Of a stretch of 64,000 nucleotides of DNA, positions 21,395 through 33,136 are shown piece after piece. The stretch's first letter is position 1. Each line of letters begins with the position of its first letter. The notes under the pieces were generated by a model, which ran no database searches, was not told where the DNA came from, and saw only the letters and a program-made list of their open reading frames with translations. Made by a program: the position numbers and the translations under genes. This stretch comes from Cutaneotrichosporon cavernicola (lineage: Eukaryota > Basidiomycota > Tremellomycetes > Trichosporonales > Trichosporonaceae): the NCBI RefSeq assembly GCF_030864355.1, contig NC_083394.1, positions 620,001 to 684,000 on the forward strand. Direction: 5' to 3'.

Positions 21395-21886
21395 GTTGCG
21401 GTGGAGGTGGAGGCTGCAAAGTCCAAAGTCTCGATCACGTGACCCCACAATCCCGTGTTCGACTCGCACTCCGATCCGTCGCAGCATTTTGCATCTGGCA
21501 CTGGCCGGCCCTGGTTTCAAACTCAACCCTATAGCCTAAGCCTGCGTTTCAAGGAACATGACCGGTTTACTACGGATTCCCAGTGTTCGTGACAGGTACC
21601 CCGGCCCTGGGCACAGCTGCAGCATCTTGGAACTGGGCGTTGATTGTTGTTGTGTTGACTGTAGTTCGCGTTGAGTGTGATGGTTGGTGTGTTGACTGTG
21701 GTTCGTGTTGAGTGTGGATGGTTGGCGCGTGTTGATGGTTGGCGCGTGATCAGGCTGGCGCGTGTTGATCGTGTCCTGGCGCAAACTACATCTCCCTCCC
21801 CATCACCGCTACAAACCCTCATGCATGTCGTGATACAATCAATCAAATAGTAGTAGTGTATGTAATATAACCAGTGTCCTGTCTGA
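21395..21886. other. intergenic, 0.49 kb, with tandem repeat
   Basis: Between two minus-strand genes. At about 21650-21755 a unit of roughly 45 bp (GTGTTGACTGTGGTTCGTGT plus GAGTGTGATGGTTG) occurs about twice, then shortens into TTGGCGCGTGTTGATGG copies. No coding support. Confidence 0.6.
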
Positions 21887-24800
21887 CTAGTACGCCACGC
21901 CAACATCGGTGGCTGGGGCGGGGAGGATGTGGCGCGGGAGTTGGGGCGGCATGCTCCATCGGTTATTCGTTGCTGCCGCGATACGCTCCTGTCCCCGCGC
22001 GGCCGCCATGGCGGCCGCGAACCGGCGCTCCATCTCAGCGGGATCAACGGAATCCGGCTCGACGGGCGACCCAGCAATACCCCCGAACGTGGCGCTAACC
22101 TCGGGATCCAGCGAACATGTTCGGGAACACAGGCTGTCCTGCCCAGAGCTCGCAGTTTGGCTGTCTACGAGATCGGGGACGCCAGAGGACCGCAAGCTCA
22201 CGCTTTGATCTGGGGAGTCGGACGGCAGCGTTTCCTCGACGACGTAGTCCGACTCTGGGCCGATATGGACAATGTCAGGATCGATAATGACTGTTTCGCC
22301 TTTGCGGTGGGCGGCGGGGATCTCGGGCATTTGGGCCAGTTCGGCGGCCGCCTCGTCTCGCAAGACGGTGCGCACGTATCCGGACCACGTCGAGGTCGCC
22401 GAGATGCGGCGGAACGCTTTATCATCCGTCGGCGCGAGGAGACCGCCGCGTCGCGCCGAACGCTTGTTCCGCATTCGCTGTAACTCGATATCCCGGTCTT
22501 CTTGCCACTGTCTCAATTCGCGTGTAAGCCTGCCAATCTCCTCCCGCGCCTCCTCCTGCGCCAACGTCGGCGCAGATGGAATGGCCTTGCTCTTCAACGG
22601 CGGGGGGTGGCTGACATGGATGTGCTGCAGTACTTCGTACGCTTCCATGTGATCTGTTGTCAGTTTGGGAGTAGAGAGTAGCGGTTTTTCAATCCAACTC
22701 ACTGGCCATGGTCGTCATGCGGTGCGCAAAGTCGCACTTGTATCCTGGACTCAAGATGAATTCGCCACCAAGCTGTGTCCAGTGCCCTGGGTACGCCATT
22801 GGCATGTGGAGGAAAGCGTTCTTGAACCCGGCGACCGCCTGTTTCATGAGCGGCCGGTGGTTGTAGCCGCCACGCTCAGCGTCCTTCCAGGGGTACTTGA
22901 ATGGCAGCACGCTCGCCTTCTTGATCAACCCGAGGAGATTGAACAGTTTTCGCGGACCGTCGGTGAAGAACGGGAAGGGGCATTGGAATAACGAGCGGTA
23001 TGGTTTGAGGAGCTTCCAATGTCCCGAGCCGATGACGTATACCTTGACGTTGTTCGCGGCCAGCAGCTTGGTGTCGAGTGTGCTGATGCTCTCGAGAGTA
23101 TAGTCCTGACACGGCCCACACCAGAAGTGACGAAGGAAGAGGAGCATGACGCGAGGCGGTGGGCCACTTTTTGGCGTATCCTCCCATTTGGGGAACAGGT
23201 CCGAGAATGGGATGAGTTTGCCGTCCTCGTTGCGGATCGTGCATGTCCCGGCCTCCCACATTCGACGCTGCGAAGGTGGACGCCACACGTCGAACACCTC
23301 GTCAATCTCCGGTTCAGGTGGGTTCAAAAGCGTCTTGCGCAGGTACTTGTCGTTGCAGACATTGTACACGGACTGCGGGTCCGGGTCCATATAGTACTCG
23401 TCAGCTTCGACAGGCACGGGGAGCGAAGGCAGTTTCTTGGCCTCGTTCTTGCGCTCCTCCTCGTTGCGCTTGCGCAGGAGATTAGTGAGTGACTTTTTAC
23501 GAAGCGGTACATCCTTGATCGGTCCTGCCGCGGCAGCCTCGTGAAACGATTCGACTGAATGCCGGGCCATCGGCTGGGTGAGGACAGCCGAACGTAATCC
23601 CACAAGGCTGCCCATGTTCGAGTCGTCGGACCCGCCGCGCAGGTGTGTTGGAGTCTTGGCCCGGTCTTCGACGCTGGTGAGAGACGAGTGTGACCGTCCC
23701 GCCGATGGGTTGGTGAAAAACTCCTCGCGCAGCTTGCGAGCGCGGTCTTCTGTCGCGTCATCGTCTGGCGCATCACATCCGAACGAGGTACGTCCGAAAG
23801 GCGAAGCATCGCCGCGCATCCCGTTGTCTGACCCATCCGAGCCGTCCGAGTCGTAGTCGGCCATTGCAGACGACGTCGAAGCAAGCGAGAATTGAGAGTC
23901 GATGACCCGGTCGTTGCCAGGTCGTGGTGATCCCTTTGACGTGTGGTGGAAAGATGGGGCGCGGTTCGTGGGGAAGGTACTGGTGGAGTGGGGATCCGAA
24001 GAATGCTCAAATGTGTCTGTCGAATCGCCGAAGCGGTGTTGGCTCGGGAGAGGAGGGGTCGGAAGCGGCATGTCTTCGTCCCAAGCTGCGAGCGATTCGC
24101 GCGTCTGCCCTGTCATTCCACCTACTCGCGCCGTCAACCTGGTGTGGTCCAAGCTCGAGTTGGCCATGTGCGTCGGGATCACGTCGCCGGCGGGCCGCGA
24201 TACCTCTGGGTTTACCGCACGCGCGTCATCAAGGAGAGTCGTCGTACTCGCGAGGTAACTGTACTTGTCCGACTGTGCTGCTGATCCCCACACTGGTGCG
24301 AGGACGGGCAACCACTGCTTGCCGTGACGTTTCTCTGGCGACCTGTCTGAGAATGTCGACAGTTCCATGTCCTGGGAGGTTGGGTTGGTAGGCGAGGTTG
24401 GGAAGAACCCAACACTCTCGCCAGTTTCCGTCGATACCAGCGACATGCGGCTGTTGGGGTCGTCGCAAACTTGGCGCACTTTCACTCCACGGGCGGTAGG
24501 TGCGCGCGTCGCTGTGAGTACCTCGGCGTTTGTTACTTGTAGAGAGGTTGCATGTTCTGTGGCATCGGTTGCGATTGAGGATTGGGATGGGCATGCCACC
24601 AGTGTCGAATTGAGCGATGTCATGGAGCCAGTACGGTGGTCGATCTCTTTGGGCGGTGGGAGAGGAAACTTGACGCACACTTCTGGGAGTTCACGGAGGT
24701 TGAGGGACCGTGAACTCGCAATGGTGACTGTGCTGTCTCGGACATTTGCAGTTGCAGTGCCAGAGGTGCTACCAGAGTCGCGCCACCCCGAGGCCGTTGT

Positions 24801-25124
24801 GCCAGACAATCGGGCCATGGTGCTAGGAGAGAATCCTTTGGCACTTGAGATGTGAAGGAGATTAAAAGTGGGAGTTGTAGGAGTGTGGTGTGACGTCGAG
24901 TAAGTGGGTGAGGAAAGAGGCGTGACAACCTTGTCGACCATGGCGGCGTCGACGCCTGGGAGGAAGGAAGGAGTTAGAAAAGTGTTCGAGTTGCGGGGGG
25001 AGGAAGTACCGTATTCTGGTGCGAGTCTTGTAATGTGTAGAGGAAGGAGTTTGGGCACTAGTTGTGGCGTGCAGGCCATGCTGCTGCTGCTGCCATCTGG
25101 CGTGCCGTTCTCGAACGAGGTCAT
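21887..25124 (-). CDS. large protein with AhpC/TSA-like (PRXL2-type) thioredoxin-fold domain
   Basis: Two exons, 22703-25124 and 21887-22653, joined over a 49-nt intron (A|GTGAGT...CAACAG|AT), give 1062 residues. Residues 1-580 or so are Ser/Thr/Pro-rich and predicted disordered by composition. The folded part, about 590-815, contains MLLFLRHFWCGPCQDY with a CxxC near residues 669-672, then KVYVIGSGHWKLLKPY and FTDGPRKLFNLLGL. This is the pattern of the AhpC/TSA antioxidant family seen in many fungal proteins of unknown role. The 250-residue tail has a charged helix (EEAREEIGRLTRELRQWQEDR) and more disorder. The CxxC implies a thiol redox role, but the substrate is unknown. I used the ATG at 25124; an upstream in-frame ATG was not seen. 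Confidence 0.75.
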
Positions 25125-25708
25125 GGTGTGGTGGTGGTGGAACGACAAACTGCTCAGCTGAGTTTGTGAGTTCGGAATCTGACGAGGTCATCTGTGGTGG
25201 AGAGGTAGTGCAGTAGCAGAGGAGAGGGCAACGACGAGGTTGAGGGTGAGGGTGAGGGTGTGGGTTGTAGGCACGCGGCCTGGCGGGCGGGCGTGCGGGT
25301 GGGTGGGTGTGCACAATGGAGTGGGGGGGGGAGGGTGCTACAAGGCACAGTGCCGGAAGCGGAAGCGCTCACGGGACGAGCTTGCTTGATTCAAGCTCAG
25401 GAAGGGCGTCCCGGGCGGCGTTACCCCGGGTCGGGTCGTACGGCTCATGCAAGCATGCAAGCAATGACTTTGAGCACAATCTCAGAGGATGCATGTAGGA
25501 AAAGACGTGCCTCGGCGTAGACGATGGCTGATGGTCGAAGATATGGAATCGGGAGAATCGCAAGATGGCGACGGTGACAAGCTTTGCGGCCAAAAGCGAT
25601 GATATCAGGCCATGCCGAAATAGATCAGATCAGGTGGGTGGCGTCGGTTTCTGGGTGGTTGGGCGTTTGCGATAACCCGTCTCCCGGTGGCGCCAGGTGG
25701 TTAGCCCT

Positions 25709-25747
25709 GTAGCCAGTAGCCAGTAGCCAGTAGCCTGTAGCCTGTAG
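25709..25747 (+). repeat. microsatellite, unit GTAGCCA/GTAGCCT
   Basis: About five to six tandem copies of a 7-bp unit, the last two with a C-to-T type change. Confidence 0.9.
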
Positions 25748-27104
25748 GGGTGGGTTTCCGTCATGCCATGAGCGCGGACGCCGGACGGGTGCTGAGAGCG
25801 ATTCAGTGGTGGAAACGCGGGTGCGCGGAGGAGGAGCCGGAGGAGCAAGCAGAGTTGGTCTAGAATATGGATAGACGCAAGCTTTTGAGACAGGTCCGCC
25901 TCGGGTCTGTTGCTTCAGGGTGGATCAAGCTACAACCAGTCAAAGTATCAGATTGAATGAGACCTCTCAGTGTGCCTAATGTTTCCGCTGTCCATTACCC
26001 TTCAACTTGCCGTTTCATCTCTCGTCATCGTCATCCATTGTCACTGTATCCACAACCCACTTTTGTCTTTTGACCCTGTCCTTTTCTCTGCCCTCCACCA
26101 TGCCCATCAACAAGGATGACGGCTGACGTTGGGCGGAGAATAACATCAGATCAGTCAATCAGGGATTCTTTGCTATGCCGGCATATCTGCCCCGGTCGCT
26201 GGCAACGCGGCGACCTCGCGACGGGAGCGTTACGGTTGCCTAAACGCTGCCTACACGTTGGCTGCAGAGGTCCAGAGGTCCATGGTCCAGAGGCCGGTCA
26301 CACCGTGACTGACGCCTTGTTGATCTCGACTGTCAAGCCGTTTCATGTGCATTCCAGCCCAAGAACGTAAGATTGCGCATCACTCACGATTCCGAATCAA
26401 CGGCCTCTGCTTCAACCATGAGGTCATGGCTTGCGGTTGATGTAAGAGTATGCCGTATGTACTATGTCCGGGAGTGCTGGCGTTCCTTGTCTTCAGTGCT
26501 GGCGTTCCTTGTCTTCCACAGCGCACCGGCATGCGGGATGTTTCCGACGCCGGCTCGACCTCCCTCGCGGTGTTTGGAGAACCTGGAGATCCAAGCCCCG
26601 CAATCTACCTGGATGTTTAATGTGTTGACGTGGCATGCGGGGTGTCGTGGTGTCGTGCGCTGCACGCACGTCCTACGCGATGTGGAGGATGTCCAACTTT
26701 TGTTGACTCCTGTAGCCATGTTGACTCCTGTGGCCATGTAGGCCCATTTGACCTGTAGGCCCATTTGACTTTCGTGACCACGAATCGGCTCGTTTGTTTG
26801 GTGACAAGGACAAGGGGATTGTAGCGTTTGGTTATCTGCAATGTATCAACGCGAGATAGGAACAAGCATGAGGGGATGTTTGTCAGGTATTCTGCGTTGC
26901 AGAGGAGCCAGAGCCAAGGTGTTTAGGCTGCAACTGAAAGGGCCGAGTCTGTCTGGAATTCGATACTGGAATGCACCAAGATCTCGATGCTGACAAGGTT
27001 AGGTTGCAGTGGACGTTTCAGATCGGCAGCTGGGCCATACTTGTGTACTGAAACGAGACGCTGTGACAGGAGACCAGTTCGGCTTCGTCAGTGTAACACC
27101 TGGC

Positions 27105-27200
27105 GTTGAGACTGATGGGAGGGTGGGCCACAGACCTTGCTGAGACTGATGGAGTGTGGGCCACAGGCGTTGCTGAGACTGATGGAGCGGAGCCACAATC
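27105..27200 (+). repeat. three-copy repeat of about 32 bp
   Basis: Copies share TTGCTGAGACTGATGGAG and a following GGGCCACAG block; the third copy is shortened. It lies just downstream of the GLTSCR1-domain gene stop. Confidence 0.85.
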
Positions 27201-27312
27201 TGGGTCAGACGAGCTTGGTGATGCCGATGCATGGATGTACAGTTACAAGCCGCAGAGGCGGGCAATGGATGGATGATGGACATGCCATGTGTCGTGTCGA
27301 TGACGTGAGTGA

Positions 27313-28881
27313 TCACTGGGGTGCGGAGGGAGGCGCAGATGTTGTGGATGTACCCACGGCTGGCGTAGCTGCTGCAGCACTTGGCTGAGCGGCGGCGGAG
27401 ACGGCTGTTGCAGCGGGTGCGGACGTCGTAGCTCCTTGGCTTGGCGCACTCGACCCAGCACTAGCGGGCAACTTGGCCTGGACGTTGAGCAGGCGGGCGA
27501 GGGTCTGCAGCTGCGGCTGAGTGCACGAGCCGAGGTCGCTGGTGTCAGCTCGGGTCTTTATCGGCTTACATTGAGAGGGTGACGTTCTTCTTGTCGTCCG
27601 AGGTACGGATGATCGTCGCGGGCGCCTTGATGTTCTGGGGATTGGGTAGGATGAGGAGGGCGGCAGCTACGAAGGCTGGGATGAGGCTCATTGCGACAGT
27701 GATCTGCACGGGGGACGTCGTCTTCTTCGCGGCCGCGGCGGCCGCAGTGGCATGACTTGTAGCTGGCTGACGAGTACCGCCGCGTCCAGATCCGCGCGGG
27801 CGGCCTCGGGGACGGCCTCGGACTGGCGCCATGGGTGTGGTGCTCGCGGTTGGAGTTGGAGTTGGAGTCGCGGCCGGCGCCACAGGGGTGGGCCCAACGG
27901 CTACAGGTGTGACGGATGGAGCTGTACTTGATACTGCGGTGTGGGCTGGGACAGTAGGCACAGCAGGAACGGGCGCAGTAGCTGGAAGAGGAGGACGAGC
28001 CGCCGCCTGTGCGGCCTGCTGCCTGGCCTGAGCCTGAGCCTGGGCGAGGAACTGGTTGCGGCGTTGGCGCTCTAGTTCTTCCATCCGCGCCCGCTCCTTG
28101 GCCGCCGCGGCTTCACGTACACGACGCTCCTCGGCGAGCTGCAGTTCATGCTTGCCCTTGGCGACCTTGAGGGACGCCTGGACGACCGCGAGCTCGTCGC
28201 GCACCTCGGCAGTACTCTCGCGCAACATGTAGATGAGTGAGGGAAGGTCCGATGGATGCTGCTGTTAGCTTTAGTGCGCACCCCGTCTCACTGTGCCTTC
28301 CCGCCGGCGGACCTTTGCGAAGCGACGCCGAATGTCGACGAGGTTGGCGACCTGTTCACTGGCTGATGCCAAATCTAGGATTAGTTGGGGAAGCAACGAA
28401 ACACACCTTCCTTATCTCGCTGTTGCGAGGGGACGAGCTCGTCCTCTGGTACCTGCCAGATATGCCATGGGAGGAGGCGGTTGACCGCGTCTTCAAAGCC
28501 CGTGAAGCGCGTCTGATCAGCGAACAGTGTGTCCTGTTGGTCGAGAGCGACGGCGAGGTCGATCCTGGCGTCAGACGAGGTGGATAAGAACACTCACGCA
28601 GCGGCGCGCGCTTCCACCTCGGCCACCTCGGCGGCAGTGTACCCCGCAGCATGCAGCTTGCGCTTGCGCCGCAAGTTTGGTCCGATGTCTAAAACGTCAA
28701 AGTCGGGTTCATCAGGCTCGATGTTGGGCTTTGGCTTGGGGTTGGCATCTTTGAATGGGGATAGGGGGTTGGGCGTGGGTGGAGCGGAAGGCGCAGGTGT
28801 TGACGGAGCAGAGACGGGCAAGGGGAGTGGTGTAGGAGGCAAAGGAGAGGGTGAGATGCCTGCCGAAGCATCGCCATCCAT
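27313..28881 (-). CDS. GLTSCR1-domain protein, putative SWI/SNF-associated subunit
   Basis: Five exons, 28598-28881, 28407-28564, 28292-28374, 27570-28258 and 27313-27538, with introns of 33, 32, 33 and 31 nt, give 479 residues. After a proline-rich start, residues 65-230 read RRKRKLHAAGYTAAEVAEVE, then TRFTGFEDAVNRLLPWHIWQ. That matches the diagnostic core of the GLTSCR1/BICRA domain (human form is near FEDAVKRLLPYHVYQ). A coiled-coil region (ERRVREAAAAKERARMEELE) follows, then Ala/Gln-rich sequence and an AT-hook-like RGRPRGRPRGSGRG near residue 360. Animal members scaffold the non-canonical BAF remodelling complex, so a chromatin role is inferred. An alternative is an unrelated nuclear protein with a chance match, which I consider less likely. 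Confidence 0.72.
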
Positions 28882-29335
28882 GTTATTGTGGTTTCCCGGG
28901 TTCCGAGGGTCGTGGGTCGTGGCTTTCTCGCTGGCGTAAGGAATCAACTCGAGCGCAAACAAGTCTCATCGTTGCCACTCGGATTAATTCGGGGAAATAA
29001 ACGCCAGATATTCACGGGCGCAAGTGTCCGCGACAGCACGAGCACGAGCGTGCATGGATCAAGATCAGGATCAGTAGCGAGCGACGACACAGCGATAGCG
29101 CCGAGAGCCGTGATGGCATCGAGCAGACAAAGCTACAGGTTGATATGGACACGAGGACGATAAAAGCGCGAGATCCTACTTTGCCCATGACCATTAGATC
29201 GTTTGGTCCCGCTAATTCAACTTGCGATTAGAAATTGATTGGCCCAAGGTTTGTACCGAGGCCGGTGGAGGTTTCAGAACATGGAAAGCAAAAGTCTCGA
29301 GTCTCGAGCTCAACACAAAGACCATCCAGCAAACC
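28882..29335. promoter_or_regulatory. 454-bp divergent promoter region
   Basis: Lies between the starts of the GLTSCR1-domain gene (minus) and mS41 (plus), so it must serve both. I see no clear binding-site cluster. Confidence 0.5.
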
Positions 29336-29961
29336 ATGTTCGCCGTCCTCCGCGCCTCGTCCTCCCGCGGCGTCCGCGCATTCTCCAGCACCGCCCAGGC
29401 CGCTGCCAAGCTGCCTCTCCGCGCACACTGTATGTGTCGACCGCTGCAATTCAATTAGTTGAATCCAGCAGCTGCATACCCCCCCCCCCCCCCACATCAG
29501 CTGACAGCAGCTGAGACGCCCAAGCCCGCCGACCTCCTCACCAAGATCGGGCGGAACGCGGAGAAGAAGCTCGGCGAGAAGGTGCCGGACTGGAAGTCGC
29601 TCACCGAGCTGTACTTTAAGGGGACGAAGCCGATGAGCGACGCGGGCATGACGCCGCGTGAGAGGAGGTGGGTCTGGTCTGACCAGGACCGCGCTGATGG
29701 CAGGTATGTGATGTGGGCGCTGGAGCGGTACTCGCACGGCGACGCGCCATCGACGTTCATCCGCCCTCCAACGCCGGCCAAGAAGTTCCGCGGGTGAGTG
29801 AGATTCGGCTGTGTTGTGTAACGACAATAACGACGAATACTATAGAATGCAAGCTGACGCCGACCTCGTCCCTCTCCATTATGTCTCCTCTACTCTCTCA
29901 CCTATCCCTCGCAACTCACAGATGGGGTCCCCGCGTCCAGAACGGCAAGCGCGTCCAGTAG
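29336..29961 (+). CDS. mS41: mitochondrial small ribosomal subunit protein mS41 (Fyv4/IGR-motif family)
   Basis: Three exons, 29336-29429, 29511-29793 and 29922-29961, with introns of 81 and 128 nt, give 138 residues. The N terminus (MFAVLRASSSRGVRAFSST) is a textbook mitochondrial presequence. The body opens with PADLLTKIGRNAEKK, carrying the IGR motif of the mS41 SAM-like domain, followed by WKSLTELYF and TPRERRWV...YVMWALERY. The protein joins the mitochondrial small ribosomal subunit. The first intron contains a run of 15 C, and its 3' AG could be at 29507 or 29510; I chose 29510 because it matches the CTGAC-N3-AG pattern seen across the window. The last exon codes only WGPRVQNGKRVQ. Confidence 0.88.
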
Positions 29962-30567
29962 ATAGATGACATGTCATGGCATATTCATTTCCAGCATGAG
30001 CACGAGCACGAGCATGAGCACGAGCCGACCACGCGAAATCCCCATGGCGCGTCTACGGATTGCGACGTAACAAGCAACAAGTAATGAATAACCAATCGGA
30101 CCCACTGACTGTTGCATGCCAAGGGGACCAAGCGGACGTGGGTAGAATCTCAACACGCACTTGAGCATGTCGGCGATTGGATTGTTCCGAGGTCGGAAGG
30201 GTCTGGCGATCCGTGCAGTGGCGCACGCCACATCCAGATCACGTTTGTTCTACCACTCTCCATCCTAACTATCCTGCAGAATCATGATTGAGCACTGCAC
30301 GACGCGATGCAGCCTACCCGAAGAGGCGTTTTGGCTGGCTGTCTGGCTGGCGACAGTGCGAGCACACTTCGGACAAAGAACTCCAGTAGACTCCCTGGCG
30401 CCACCGCCACCAGCACGGGGGCATGCGGCAGATCTTACAGTACAAGCTAGCATTGATGGTTTGTATGCACTACACCTGCGTTGGAGTAGTGGTTGCGCTG
30501 GCGTTTATCAAGGCCTCGTTCGCCCGGCCTTGATGTTGCTCACTTTCCCTCTTCAGACTACAGCAAC
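29962..30567. other. intergenic, 0.6 kb, no gene seen
   Basis: Contains a short GAGCACGAGCAT-type repeat at 29994-30024. Otherwise it is the promoter side of the carbonic anhydrase gene. Confidence 0.45.
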
Positions 30568-31553
30568 ATGACCGCACCCATTAGGATAGGCCGCGAAGTT
30601 TCGCGCGTCGACGCAAACGAGAAACACAACTCGGACGTTTACCCCGAGCTCGTATGTTGATTTCTGATCGAGCTGACGGAAGAAAGAGCTGTTGATGCGT
30701 AACCAGCGTTGGGCAAAGCACACAAATGCGAGGGACCCATCCTTCTTCCCCCGCCATTATCCCGGCCAACGCCCAGAAGTCCTCTGGATCGGATGTAAGT
30801 TGCAAGTTTCCAGCTCAGCTCCCGCTCCTGCTGACCCCAGGTTCCGACGCGCGTGTCCCCGAGACGATGATTATGGGTTCGCAGCCGGGCGACATCTTCG
30901 TCCACCGAGGCATTGCAAACCTGTACACCCCCAACGACGACAGCTTGAACGCCGTCCTCATGATTGCCCTCATCAACTTCAAGGTCAAGCACATCATTGT
31001 TGGGGTGAGTTCCTAACTTCCTAACCTCAAGACACCGTGCACAGAGGATGGAATGCATTCCGCATCCAGATCTCGGTCAAGTGACCCTTCGGTTTGAGAT
31101 CTCATGGGGATTCCGCTCTCTTCCAGTTCCATGCCAAGTGCCAACACGTCCTCTTCCAGCTTCCAACAAACGAGTCAATGCTGACTCCAGGGCCACTCCA
31201 ACTGCGTCGGATGCCAGACGGCACTGCGCGCTTCCCTCCTCCCACCCGTTCCCGAAACACAAGCGATCCAACGCTACCTCAAGCCGTTAACCCAGCTTGC
31301 GCGCCTCATGGCAACCGAGGAGGGCCCGCCCTCCCTCGACCTGCTTGTTGAAGAGAATGTCGCGCAGCAGGTCACCAACCTCCTCGCGTCGCAGGTTGTG
31401 CAGGACGACTGGAAGCGGCGTGGACAGTTTGGCGTCACCGTCCACGGGTGGGTGTACCAGCTTGAGAATGGGATTGTGCGCGACCTCGGCGTCAGCCAGG
31501 GCCCGCCGACCGCCAAGCCGGGCGGTAGGCGGATGGGCGTTCGGTTCTTCTAG
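30568..31553 (+). CDS. beta-class carbonic anhydrase
   Basis: Four exons, 30568-30651, 30683-30794, 30841-31004 and 31191-31553, with introns of 31, 46 and 186 nt, give 240 residues. The second junction creates Cys66 (T|GT), yielding WIGCSDARVPETMIMG, which is the first zinc-binding motif with the Asp68-Arg70 dyad. The third joins HIIVG to GHSNCVGCQ, placing His122 and Cys125. These are the zinc ligands of the beta family, which interconverts CO2 and bicarbonate. No targeting peptide is obvious; the N terminus is hydrophilic, so it is likely cytosolic as in Cryptococcus Can1/Can2 and yeast Nce103, where it supplies bicarbonate at low CO2. The 186-nt third intron is long for this window. Confidence 0.93.
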
Positions 31554-33136
31554 GCCATAGGTGGGCGCTGGCGTCCGGATCGAGAGATCGAGTCGAGGTT
31601 GTGAGATAGCATAGATCATGTAACTAGTTTCCGACCTGGAGTGTCAGATGCTTTTTCAGACAAGTCTGGTTGAGTCTCGAGCTGGGCAACTTGCCACCTC
31701 GCCGCCTCGCCACCTCGCCACCATCGCCAGCGCCAACTGCTCATCGCCATACTCCATCGCATCCATCCATAACCTACAAGAACACAAAGCCCTCAGAGTC
31801 ATTTTGTCGCTCCCAGCAACGCGGCAATAAACAGCAAGGTGTCACCCCCGCCTGAAACCACGCGCTAGCGCTGAAGAAATTCAACCATCACGGGGTGTGT
31901 TCTGCCCTCTCTCTCTCTCTCCTCTATCTCTCCCCTCTCTCTCTCCTCTCTCTCCTCCCTCTCTCCTCCTCTCCGATCCGCTCCAATACCTTCCGACCAG
32001 CGATGGGAAGAAAAAGTAGCGGGCCAAGCACCCCCTAAGCCCCATCCCGTGACCTCCCTCCCCTCTCGGGGGTGTGAGGCAACCGCATTCCTATAGCAAT
32101 GAGCGATCCCACACCGTCCCCAGACTGCTCCGCAGGCTCCTATCTTCGCCGTACGGGTCTGGGTTAGATGTTTCCGCGCCCCTCTGCCCTCTTTCTCTCA
32201 GCGAGAAGAGAACGGCTAGAGAGTAGGCTGCGCCCATTATGGGCGTGCGCTTTCCGACGATACGCGGGGCGGGTTTGCTCCGGGGACTTTTCCCGCAGAT
32301 GAAGGTGGCAAAGCCGTTCGTGTGCTGCGATGGCGGTTTGGGGTGCTTGGCAAAGAAGAAGAAGTTTGGATCAGAGCTTCAAGGTATTAAGAGAGGCGGG
32401 ATCAATTGGGTTGGATGTCACGTGATGAGGTGGAGGTCCGGGTGGAGGTCGAGGTGGAGGTCATTCATCCAACACAAGCAGGTCATGTGCGGACTAGACC
32501 TCGCCATCAATTCAAGAGCCGCCGTTAACGCCGCATCTCCTCACACAACTACCGAGGCTGTTCTCGCTGCTACAGCTCACCACTTCTCGGCGATACCTAA
32601 ACCCCCGCTCAATCCCGCCCACAGTAGTGTACCCTCCATATCGTCGCAGCTCCTAGTCAGTGTCGATCCAGTTAGAGGTACTGGATCGGCCACGACATAA
32701 ACAAACCAAACAAATGAGTCGTGCAAAATATACCTCCAGGTTCATCCATGGGCCCCCAAAAGACGTGTTGTACCATTACACCGTTGTATCAACAAAATCG
32801 CTGAGCGAGATGTACAGTAGCATCGCAAACACAATATTTTTGGATCCTTACTTCACGACCCCCGTCAATTATCACGGCTGTCGCGTTCGACAAGCGCAGA
32901 AGTAGCAATCGCTGAATGACAAGAAGCTTCGGCCAAAGCTTAAGCATTACGATACATGACACCTACCATGTAGAGATAACACAACCGGCAGACTCGTCGA
33001 GGAGCCTGATGCAATACTGCGAGAGGCGAATTTCGGCACCACAGACAGGACGACGCCTCAGTTCACGCTCGCCCGAAGGCGGCGCTCGCACAGACATCCT
33101 CGCTGCCCCGTTGGCATGCCGCACACCCCACCCCGG
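31554..33136. other. 1.6-kb interval without a supported gene
   Basis: A plus-strand frame at 32239-32700 begins MGVRFPTIRGAGLL but shows no domain or splice support. The strongest feature is the pyrimidine tract at 31903-31974. Confidence 0.45.
31903..31974 (+). repeat. CT-rich (polypyrimidine) tract
   Basis: About 70 bases made almost only of C and T in CTCT/CCTC patterns. Such tracts often sit in fungal promoters, but no start codon with a credible frame follows. Confidence 0.9.

Larger units (their letters stand above)
25125..27312. other. gene-poor interval of 2.2 kb
   Basis: No supported gene on either strand. It contains microsatellite-like stretches (25709-25747, 26460-26515, 26700-26770) and a three-unit repeat at 27105-27200. 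Pyrimidine-rich sequence near 26040-26100 resembles fungal promoters, but no frame follows it. Confidence 0.5.

Noticed and set aside
26116..26741. Adjacent plus-strand frames in the gene-poor 25-27 kb interval
   Set aside because: No recognisable protein, repeat-derived ends, and no shared splice structure.
31005..31190. Possible extra exon inside the third carbonic anhydrase intron
   Set aside because: Joining HIIVG directly to GHSNC restores the zinc-site spacing of the family; any extra exon would disrupt it.
32239..32700. 153-residue plus-strand frame beginning MGVRFPTIRGAG
   Set aside because: No domain, repetitive WRSGWRSRWRS part from a GGAGGTC repeat, and no splice-supported continuation.
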